A program made the translations under genes and the position numbers. A stretch of 29,347 nt of DNA, taken from positions 14,506 to 43,852 of the forward strand of contig BRYA01000129.1 in the NCBI GenBank assembly GCA_030267965.1. The letters run 5' to 3'. Below are positions 17,233 to 26,773 of this stretch, piece by piece. The notes beneath the pieces are model-generated. The model was not told the origin of the DNA. It saw nothing but the letters and a program-made list of their open reading frames with translations, and ran no database searches. The stretch is from Triparma columacea. Its lineage: Eukaryota; Sar; Bolidophyceae; Parmales; Triparmaceae. Within the stretch, counting starts at the first letter, position 1; each line of letters starts with the position of its first letter.

Positions 17233-19627
17233 TCAGTCAATCTTAACGTTCCTAAAAATAACATTAACAAACCAATTCGCCGCGATGAACCCAAACGTCC
17301 CGCAAAGCAGGCTCATGGCCATGCTCTGAAGCGCCATGTACCCGAAGTAGAAGCACGTCTGCAGAAGGCCTGTCATGTTCGTCTTGCAGTAGAAGTAGTA
17401 GAGGCTGTAGAGGAAGACGTAGAACCCCGAAGCGCCGCCGGAGATGAGGGAGGACCACTGCCAGTGGTAGTTCTCGGCATTAAGAAGGAAATATATGGCG
17501 ACAATCGTGGAGCACATGGTCACGATGGCCAGGATCACGTAAACGAGCATCATGAATCCGTAGACGTAATAGAACTTGTAGTTCCAGTAGCTCGTGAAGA
17601 TGAAGTAGAGCTCGATGAAGATGGACCCGAAGGGCAGGACCCCGGCGAGGGGAATCACGAAGAGGGGGTTCCCGTACCAGGCGGGGTCGGGGATGGGGCG
17701 GGGGATGGAGTTAACACGGCAGGGGAAGTTGGCCTTGCCCCCGAAGTGGCGCCCGAACATGGTCCCGACTACTGCCAGGGGCACGGAGACGAAGCACCAT
17801 ATCCCAAACACCTTGAGGATAACCACGAAGGGCACGGTGTTGACGGTTCCGTAGTAGAGTGCGATGCTGTTGAGGACGGACAGCACGGAGACCACGACCA
17901 CGGGGAGGCCGAGGACCGTCAGGCCCATGGTGAACTGCCACCTGGAGCCAGCCTCAGCGCGGGGCGTCGCGAAGAACTGACGGTAGTAAGCCCCGGACTT
18001 GTAGCCGGCAACGACAGAGGAGAGGGTGTAGCAGACGACGAAGGAGGTTAGGAGCTCCCCGCGCTGCGATGAGCAAAGCGACGGAGGACGGAAAGGGTTC
18101 CGATAGGTTAGTATTGTCGTGCTTACCAGTCATGACGCAAAGTTGGGGATACGTCAGACGTGCAAGCGCTTAGGGTTAGGGTATTCTCACCTCCTCGTAA
18201 ACGTCCCCGTGGACGGGTCCGGCGATGGCGAACAGTATGACTCCAGTGACGATAACGATGAGCTGCCACCCGGTTCCGATCATCGCGCTGAAGATCATGA
18301 GGTAATGGGGGGGGCGGAAGACGTCCCCGTGGACCTGCTTCCAACCCGAATCCTCAATAAGGTTGCGCTCCATGGACTCGGGGTCCTCTTCGGGGTCCTT
18401 GGAATATTTCTGGTAGTCCTTCTTAAGGGTCCGGACGAGGATGAGGGCGACCAGGCCACAGAGGAAGATTACCATCATAAAGGAGTTGAAAATGCTAAAC
18501 CAGTGAATCTGGTGCTCGAAGAACTCGTTATCGAGGTACCTCTCAAACCTGTGCCATGGAGGGGCGACGAGTGCGGCGATAAGTGCGAAGAATTAGGGCG
18601 ATGTAAGCGTGCGCGCGGCTTCGGCCATAATCGGCAACGTCAGTGCAGTGAGCTCCTCGCTCGCTTCAATCTCTCCTAACAGTCTCACCTGTTATGGAAG
18701 GACTTCCCAGTCTGCTCCCAAACCACAGTGAGGCTGAAGCTGAGCTCGTGGCCAACTTCGATCGGCTCCAGCCCGTCGCTAGTCATGTTGACCTCGACGA
18801 TTCTGTTCCCATTGTAGGAGACCGAGAGCTGGCGCTTGGTGAAGATGTAGTTGGTCCCCGACCTGCCTTCCCCCACCATGCCCCAGACAGGGAGGTCGTC
18901 GAAGTACATCTGGTAGAAGTAACCTCCGGCGACGGCATTGTTGAATTTTTCGGCGTCCTTCTCAGTCAGCACCTGAGAGCAGATAACCTCCGAGTGAGGG
19001 CTGCTTACCCCGAAGAAGATATGGTACCCACTGGGTGAGGTGAGGATCGAAGCGGGAGGGTAGGTGTGTTAGGATTGACAGCTTGTTGTGTCGTGGGGTG
19101 GTGGTGACAGTGGTGGGGTGGGCGGCGGTGGCAGCTAGTGACAGTCTGGATCTCTTCCCTTCCCTTTTCCACCCTACTTCTTCTCACCTGCTCCTCAGCG
19201 CGTGCCCCTCCAGTGTCTCCCCAAGCGACGTCCCCGACTTCTTTTTGTTAGTCTCGAAGCCGTCGTCGGGGTGGCAGAATGGCAAGGAGTAGTAACCATA
19301 AGTCTCCTGTGGGTTGGCATACGGACCGACCTTGTTTACAAAAAGTTCAACGCGTTCGTTTTGTTCCTAAGGCGGGGGGAGATGGGGGTCAGGGACAGGT
19401 TATGGGCGGACGAGGAGGGGCGCGAATTGACCTGTGAGAGGTAAAGGGGGAGACTTAAGGGGGAGACTTAAATGTGCCAAAGACGGGACGCAATGATGAA
19501 AAAGGGGGTTGCATTTGTGCCCCAAGATGAAGTTACGTACATATTTATGGTTCGAGAGAGAAGAATCAACAAAATAAAACGAGCTTATGAGGACGGAGAT
19601 GTACAAAATATAGCTATAAGACCTCAT
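17233..19627 (-). CDS. transmembrane 9 superfamily protein (TM9SF, nonaspanin)
   Basis: Five exons: 19627-19541, 19366-19188, 19030-18689, 18548-18191 and 18063-17233, in all 598 residues. Exon 1 is a signal peptide ending SLSNHKY. The luminal domain follows with [25 protein letters not shown] and [17 protein letters not shown]. The first membrane span is in [15 protein letters not shown], followed by [13 protein letters not shown] and eight further hydrophobic spans. The C-terminus NVKID fits the KXD/E-type Golgi retention signal of the family. TM9SF proteins reside in Golgi and endosomes and act in sorting of membrane proteins and in adhesion and phagocytosis in other protists. The start is the first ATG with a good signal peptide; the donor GTACGT of exon 1 is unusual, but the phase and the HKY-E junction fit the family exactly. 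Confidence 0.95.
19447..19475. repeat. short direct repeat GGGGGAGACTTAA x2
   Basis: Two abutting copies of a 13-base unit (GGGGGAGACTTAA) lie inside the first intron of the TM9SF gene. No function is evident. Confidence 0.7.
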
Positions 19628-20593
19628 TTTGGGGAAAGAGGAGATCGCCAATTCTCGAGAGATTCCTATTTGTTTCCACTATTTCTGCACACGTGAGATA
19701 TATACAAGCGAGCTAGGTGGGAATATGGGGGTAGAGAGACTAGGAGGGGAGAGTGGAGACAAAGGATTCCTCAAAAAATGGATAAACGGGAAATATTCGA
19801 GGAGGTTTGGTTGAGGACGAGTTGGGGTTTTTCAAGAAGAATCAAGTGGGATTTTTGAGAATTGAGCAAGAACAAAAACGAGACAGAGACAAAAACGAAG
19901 GAAATGTGTGTGGTCAAAGTTGGAAGAGCCGTCTTAGCGAGTATGCCTTTTTTTCGAAGCGAGAGGTTGAAACGAATGAATCAATTAGTGGGAAAAATCC
20001 CCTTTAAATTGCCCTTACAACAACTTGTCGGGACGATAAAAAACCGCAGCTAACGCGACCGTTGTCAACGGAGTAGGCGTCCGCAATTTTTTACGCTACC
20101 AATCTTATGGCAGACCTCTCAAAGACTTTTTCACGTCTTTTTTCACTTATATGTGTGAAGGTCGACAACAACAGTTTTAACTGCAGCCTTTTGTGTGTGG
20201 CCTACACAACGACGTAAAAAAACATCGGCGCCCTCCCCGACCCTCTCACATCCATCCTCGACCTTCGGCGTAGTCTAAAGTTGACCTTCATTCAATAGCC
20301 CCCCCCTAACCCCCTTCCTAACCTCCCGGCTAGGGCGGGTTTGGTTACTGATTTAGGAGACTAAGTACAAGTTGTCGTGATCTCCATCACACAGGGGGGC
20401 TAGCAGAGGGAACATCACATTGGGGTTCCAGGATAACATCCTTCATTAGCGTTGGGCAGTCTTGCTTTGGCATCTCGGTCCCTTCGCTGCAGAACTCTTA
20501 ACCGTGAGTTTTGGTAACTACAAGAACGGCAAGGCACACCCCGTAGCTGGAGGCGGGGCGGCGAGCTTGAAAAACGAGATTAGGGCCATCGAG
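19628..20593. promoter_or_regulatory. divergent region between TM9SF and the phosphodiesterase gene
   Basis: About 965 bp hold no gene I can support. It should contain the promoters of both flanking genes. The left two thirds are purine-rich on the plus strand with short open frames of skewed Lys/Asn/Glu composition. The frame ahead of the phosphodiesterase ATG is open back to about 20462, but no ATG exists between 20290 and 20594. The leader is therefore probably untranslated, unless an unseen upstream exon exists. Confidence 0.4.
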
Positions 20594-23500
20594 ATGGCGA
20601 GCATTAGTCCTGGGACGAGCCCCGGCTACAGAAAGACGAGGGAGCTACCTGCTGCCGGGGGAAAGAAAAAGAGCACTGATATCAATTTCTCGCCTAGCAG
20701 AGTATTCAAGAGGACGTCGAAGAGGAAGAAACTCGCGGAGTGGCTGGAGACGACGATAGACGGGTTCGTTTGCCAAAGCATCCTTGGGGTGCTGTTAATA
20801 GGTGAGAAGGGAGGGGAGGGGGAGGAGGAGTGGGAGGAAGGGGAGGAAAAAGAACGCGTCTAGGTGTGGGAGCTCACTGCTCCAGGTGCTCCCACGGCAC
20901 AAACTGAACCTCCCCCACAACCCCCCCCCCCCCTTCCCCCCCCAGCATCCCTCTTTGTTGTGGACATTTGGATCATGGCCAATGGTTCCGAGGACTCCGA
21001 CGTCATCATAGACGGTCTCATGTTTTTCATCTTCGTATCCTTCACAATTGAATGCGTGATACTAACCCTCACCCATGATTCCTACTTCAACGGCTTTTTC
21101 TTCTACATGGACGTCATTGGCACCCTGTCCATGATCCTCGACATTTCGTGGATGAGTAAGGGGCTCGGCTTGCAGGGGGGGGGAGACGCACAGCTACTCA
21201 GGGCCGCGAGGTCGGCTAAGATCGGAGCCAAGAGCTCGCGCTTGGCAAAGTTGACCAAGGTGAGAATGCGAGTCGAGGAGAAGAAAAGTAGCCAAGCGAC
21301 GAAACGAGGCAAAGTCCCAATATTGATATTTATGTATGTAACCTACTGTGTGGTCACTAACGCAAACTCTTTGCTCGCCGATGCAGCTCTTCAAGCTCAT
21401 GGAACAGTGCTTCCAGTCTAAGGATGAATTTAAGGACCCCACCAAGGTCCCCCCTGCCAAGGCCGTCGCTAGGGTCCTCTCCGGAGTCCTCTCCCGCCGC
21501 GTCGCCGCCCTTGTGATGATCCTTGTCATCTCTACCCCCCTTCTCCAGTACCAGCAGATAGACAACGCCTACATGGCCCACACCAACTCGTTCGGAAGGT
21601 ACATGCAACTCTCCAACGACACAATATCCACGGAAGACTGGAACGCCATCGCCGTCGACTTCAGAAACTTCTACAAGGAGAAGGACATGCACCCCATAAA
21701 CCTCACCGTGATGGACGGCGAAGACGTCGAGGTCTTCAACATCGACTGGCATAACGACTTTGGCTACATCAGGGAGGACAGCAAAATCTACTTGTCCTCG
21801 GACGTAGGAAACGTTGACGTCGTTATATCGCTGGCGCCACAGCTGCAGCAGGAGGTGAGAGTAACGAGGATCGGAGCTGTGGGAGCTAAAATTGACAGAG
21901 ATGACGATGACGAGGAAAACGAACGAGAACGCACCACAATCCCGCACAACCCCTCTCCCTCCCTTTCCGCAACCGTCAGCATGAATAATTCTCACGCAAT
22001 ATTGTCCCAACCACTATCACTTGTCGCAGGCCCTCTACAACATCCTGACCATCCTCCTCGTGATACTGGCGCTCGTGGGGTTTACCGCATCCTTCCAGCA
22101 TGCGGTAGATCAACTGATTGTGATCCCGCTCGAGCGTATGATGAACACGCTCAAGTCGTCCGCAAACAGCATACTCAGGAGCGTCCAGCACATTGCTCAC
22201 GAAAAAGGGGCAGAGGAGGACGGGGAGAACTCCCTCTTTAACGAGCACGACATTGACGACGAGGTGGAGAAAATTCTTGAGACTGACATGCTCGAGGCCA
22301 TGGTGGCAAAGCTGGCGAGGATCACATCCCTCGTCCTCCCGGGGCACGAAAACCAGTTCGTCAACGAGAGTAACATGGACCAGAACACGAAGGACTGGAT
22401 CGCGAAGGAGTACCTTCACGAGTCCTCCGATAAGGGGTCGAACAACGACAAAGATTCCCGGAAGAGGAAGGGCAACAACATGCACTCCCCTAGCCAGACT
22501 AGGTCCACCCTCATGAGGAGGAGCCTTCAGCCAGACAGCAAGGGCCTGAACTCACCCCCACCGACGGCCGAGAGCATTCAACAGGAGAGGCTCGCCATGA
22601 ACATCAACACCTGGACGTTCGACGTAGAGGGCCTCAACAAGAAGGATCTTGACTTCACCGTCCGGTTCCTCTTCCATACCTTCGAGGTGATCGAGGAGAA
22701 CAACATGTCGGAGGGGAAACTCAGCGCTTTCCTTAACAGGCTCGAGTCTAGCTACATCTCAACCAACACTTACCACAACTGGAAACACGCCGTCGACGTC
22801 TGCCATACGGTTTTCAGGTGAGAGCGTGCCACAGTAAGGCCTAGAATATGCAAGCACGTATATATTGAATTGAATATCACTAACTCGCTCCCCTTCGCTG
22901 CCTGCCTCCCCTCCCCCCTCACAGGTTCGTCGTGGAGACCCAGGCCCACACCTTTTTGACACCCCTCGAGACAATGAGCTTGCTAGTTGCGGCCGTGGCC
23001 CACGACGTCGGTCATCCCGGCCTCAGCAACGGATTCCTTATCAAGACAAAACACTCTCTCGCCATCCTCCATAACGACCAGTCGCCCCTGGAGAACATGC
23101 ATTGCGCATCTCTGTACGAAATAGTGGGTAAGCCAGAATTTGACATCTTCGAGGGTCTCAACGCTCAAGACTGGCGGACGTGCAGGAAGATAATGATATC
23201 GGCTATTCTAGGGACAGATATGATCCACCACTTCCCCCTCATCTCCAAGATGCAGGTCTTCTACGAGATGCACGGGATGCCGCTCCAGAAGAGCATAGCA
23301 TCAGGGACCTGCACGGTGGACACGGCACCAGGGATGAAGGACTCGGCCAACCGATGGTTCATGATCGACTGCTTCCTTCACGCCGCTGACATCTCCAACC
23401 CAGTCAAGAGCTTCGATATTTGCAAGAAATGGGCTTACATGGTGGTAGAGGAGTTCTTCAACCAGGGAGACCTTGAGAAGAAACTTGGGGACGACATCTC

Positions 23501-24002
23501 GCCCATGATGGACAGGTCAACAACCAATATCTGCTCGATGCAGGTCGGCTTCATTGAATTTGTGGTGTTCCCGCTTTACGACGCTCTTGTAAAGACATTC
23601 CCCAGCCTCGAGGTGCTGCTGAGGAATATGATAAAAAATAATAGAGAGTGGACGTCGAGAAGGATAGACGAGCTCAGGCAGGACACGAGGATGATTAGGG
23701 GGGATAAAGAAAAGACGGAGAAGAACCACCAAGAGGAGGACAAGCTAAAAGGGAGGCTTGAACAGCTCGAGCAGAAGGTCGAGAAGGCACTACAGACTGT
23801 TCTCCCAATGACTGAGAAGCTTGAGGAGGCGAAGCACAAGTACGAGGAGATGCTCAAGGTGGTGGCGACGGCCTCGGTACACTTTAGCGGCGAGAGGGAG
23901 TCGTCGATGAATAAAATATACATCGGGAGGGGGAGGCTATCGAGCAGCCAGATTATAGAAGAGGGGGAGGACGAGGGGAGAGCAAGTGGAGGCCCAGCGT
24001 AG
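20594..24002 (+). CDS. membrane cyclic-nucleotide phosphodiesterase with voltage-sensor-like domain
   Basis: Five exons: 20594-20801, 20946-21259, 21387-21854, 22030-22817 and 22925-24002, in all 951 residues. The C-terminal domain is a complete class I PDE. It has YHNWKHAVDV (acid His579, metal His583), AHDVGHPG (His619, Asp620), HAADISNP (Asp748) and QVGFIEF (Gln799). It hydrolyses cAMP and/or cGMP. Residues 58-174 look like a four-helix voltage sensor: S1 58-80, S2 89-112 with Glu105, S3 120-137 with Asp125/Asp135, and an S4 with R155, R158, K161, K165, R168, K171, K174. A further span (~211-227), a ~105-residue loop with N-glycosylation sites (NDT, NLT) and no pore motif, and another span (334-352) follow. 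VIPLERM then resembles a HAMP start. A charged coiled coil forms the C-terminus. Voltage sensitivity is inference. Confidence 0.93.
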
Positions 24003-24063
24003 TTCTTGATGTTAATGAGCGATTTTGCAGAAAGAAAGAACACTGTCGTTTTTGCTTCATTTG

Positions 24064-25365
24064 CTATACCTCCACCGCCCTCGGGACTTTCGGTACTAGT
24101 CTTGGCTCTCTATCCCCGCCCCCTCCTCCCCCTTCCCCAACGATATACTTCCAAATATCAAAAAGTTCCCTGTACCTTCCAGCAACATCCTTGCAATCCC
24201 TCTCCTCCCAGTCAATCGCCTCCAATTCTTCCTTGGTGTTCCACGGTTTCCCACCTACGTAGTGCAACACTACGACACCCCCTTCTTCTTCGTTATCAAC
24301 AACTCCGTTCCACACGGAAGGGGCGTGGTGATATGCACGCTTCTGAAGGTTGTACCTGGGGAGCGAGGGAAAGCTTAATTGAGGGCGTTACGTATTGGTG
24401 GTGGCGCTCGCTCACTCACTACCCACCTTATCGGAAGCCCCTTCCAGTTCGGTAGCACGACGTTCAGCATCTTCTCTTCAGTGTCGTTCCACTTGGGGTC
24501 AGATATAACTTTCATTGACGCCATGTAAAGGGGGAGGAAGGGGAACGACGTGGAAGAATGTGGAGTGGGAGGAGAAGGTAAAGGGATTACGGTGACGCCG
24601 CAGTTGAAATGGGAGCCCATCGGAGGTGGTGGCGGGGAGAATATTTTCTGCAACGAAGTTGTAAGGGCGTTGATGAGGTGTCGCGGAGCATAACACAAGG
24701 TTATTCCCTTCCTCTCACCTTCTTGTTCCTAAAGTTCCCAACCGCATAACAGACAAATTTGCTGGTATCTATATCAACAACATTCGTATCAACCTTCTCG
24801 TCCTTGTCCTCCTCCTCCACTTCGTAACGTTCCCCCCATCCGTTCTCAGCAGCCAGCTCAATGAGTTTATAAATATCCCTCGACAATACCACTACGTCCA
24901 AATCAATATAGCAAACAGGCACAGGGAGGAGGAATAGAAGTCTGCGGTAAAAGTAAACGATGAGTGAACGTCAAGCACAAGCACGCACATCAACACCTAC
25001 AACAATGCGCACAGCAATACGCCCAAAAATACGCACAAAAACACGTCCACTCACCTCCTCGGAGCGTCCACGAATACCTTTGCATCGTCCAGAGCATGAT
25101 CGTTTGAGAAAGATGGATCCACGGAAGAAGGTATTCTCCCGGATAGGACATCGAAGATATTGTAAATGTAAACGCTGCTGGAAGGGACGACAGAGTGCGG
25201 AGCGAGAGATTCCAACGCTGCCACAGTAACATCGGCTGTCGTCGTATAACAAATCAGAGTTGGTGCGGGGGAAGGTTGGAATGTGCTGTGTAATGACTTT
25301 ACGAGCCCCACGAGACCTGGGATGTATGTAGTCGTCGTCAGAATTGTACAAATATGTGGTTCCAT
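24064..25365 (-). CDS. glycogenin-like glycosyltransferase family 8 protein
   Basis: Four exons: 25365-25055, 24941-24719, 24647-24427 and 24355-24064, in all 348 residues. The start MEPHICTILTTTTYIPG matches glycogenins, which begin the fold directly (AFVTLTTND) with no signal peptide, so a cytosolic enzyme is likely. Motifs in order are CYIDLDVVVL (DxD metal/UDP-sugar site, Asp117/Asp119), SKFVCYAVGN, HFNCGVTVI (the FNSGV motif), and VVVLHYVGGKPWN (the HFxGxxKPW motif). Family members transfer glucose from UDP-glucose, glycogenin onto its own tyrosine. A Gly-rich patch near the end is low complexity. Another ATG lies 12 codons upstream in frame (MISLSSL), but the chosen start aligns better. 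It is convergent with the phosphodiesterase gene, 61 bp apart. Confidence 0.87.
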
Positions 25366-26773
25366 GATCGGTGAGGGCAGGGAGGAGAGGGAGATCATCG
25401 TTCGCGAAGTGTCGGCTTGATTGAGTAGACGGCCGGTTCTAGAGGAGTGAACACCTGCCCTTCTGAACCCTCTCCGCCCGGGTTTAACCACGGGATTAGC
25501 CGGAAGGAGGAAAAAAGAGGGGGAGGACGGAAAGGTAGCTCGCTCAACAAGACAGTTTGATGAAGGGTAGGCGAACTAATCACAGATGGTGTTTGTTTTA
25601 TGACGTAGATGAGTGTGGAGATGTGGAGATAGAAATGAACTAACGATATGATTGTATAGGGCTGAAAAATGTTGATTTCAATAACAACAAAATGGCCCAG
25701 AGAGACTGATTGTGTTTGAGGTTTGGGGGAGGGGGTGATATTGACGTTTAAGCTTTAAATTTCAAACAGCGGTCTTGTTATACGTATGCTACGTAATTAT
25801 CGAAAAAAATATGTAAAATGACGTCCATCTTCATATAGAACCTGATCTCAATAATTTGATTTATCACCAAGACGGCCTTTTTTACGGCGATTTTTACGCT
25901 CCCTACCATTTCAATGTTGTTCATAGGACTGCTGTACGCAAGAATTCTACTTACGAACCGTTTTGATCACCCTAAAATTGTCAGGAAATCACACCATGAG
26001 CCTGACCAAGGAAGATTAAACGTCCAATGGGGTATTATAGTCGGTCGAACACCCTTCTCCCAACCGGGTTTACAAGTAATACGCGGTTTTAAAATGTCGG
26101 AGATTAGCAAATGCAACCAACTTTGAACCACATTTTTAAGGTTTGGAAAAGATCCAAGAAAAGCGAAAACTTAGAGGTGAGGACGTACGAGGAGTGACCA
26201 CTGTTTATTAGTTGGCGCGTTTAATGCATAAGAAACACAAATTCGGCCGTTTATAGAATTATCTTTATACTCCCCCGAAACCAGTAAATTCCGAATCCAG
26301 GGATTATTCATCTTCATGAGATGCACGACGGAGATTTTAGCTACACTCCGGGCTATCATTGCCCCCCGCCCGGGATTTCTGAGATCTTTTGACGAATATA
26401 TCACCCTTTATCCCTCACAACCTCCCCCCCTTTCCCCTTCCCGTCCTCAGCCAAAGTAAACCCCAAGAATTAGCCCCTGTAAAAGCTTCGTTGAAGGTAA
26501 GAATGTGCATGGAGACCCAAGCTCGGGGGTATGGAACGTGAATTGAGGAAGAAACGGCCGCAATGTAAAAATACAAGTTAAGCTCAGCTCAAATCCGCCT
26601 TGGTGCCTCGACCAGGAAGGTGGGGTTGGTTGACTGCACTGGAGTCAATCGCCGTATATTAATTAGCGAAAACTCTTGTTGCCCCTCATCATCTCGCCGC
26701 GACCGATACCGTTTCAAAAAACACCTTACTTATCCCCAAACTACCCTTCCACCTTTCAGCCTCCCCCCCCCTC
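25366..26773. other. long intergenic region, possible 5' UTR intron near its right end
   Basis: About 1.4 kb with no gene I can support. It is AT-richer than the left part of the window, especially 25600-26700. Two small frames (plus 25914-26126, minus 26171-26404) lack recognisable motifs. A strong donor (GAAG-GTAAGAATG at 26497) and an acceptor (CACCTTTCAG ending 26759), 14 bases before the next ATG, would form a 263-bp intron in the 5' UTR of the last gene. The spacing is plausible, but transcript evidence is missing. Confidence 0.4.

Noticed and set aside
17152..18051. Plus-strand 299-codon frame after the disordered-protein gene
   Set aside because: Antisense shadow of the last TM9SF exon; composition is dominated by Gly/His/Glu/Val with no motif.
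18169..18184. Telomere-like TTAGGGTTAGGG on the plus strand
   Set aside because: Only two units, inside a TM9SF intron. Too short to mean an interstitial telomere.
18961..19030. Apparent donor GTAAGC and acceptor CTCTCAG that would add another TM9SF intron
   Set aside because: Reading straight through gives [22 protein letters not shown], which fits the family without interruption, so the sites are chance.
21357..22010. Minus-strand 217-codon frame
   Set aside because: Antisense to exon 3 of the phosphodiesterase gene and its intron; no recognisable protein.
26100..26160. Short resemblance to the 3' end of the Cys-rich gene (CATTTTTAAGGTTTGGAAAA)
   Set aside because: About twenty matching bases in AT-rich DNA. 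Not enough to claim a duplicated gene end.
26171..26404. Minus-strand 77-codon frame in the large intergenic region
   Set aside because: No homology or motif recognised, no neighbouring exons; could be a relic but nothing supports it.
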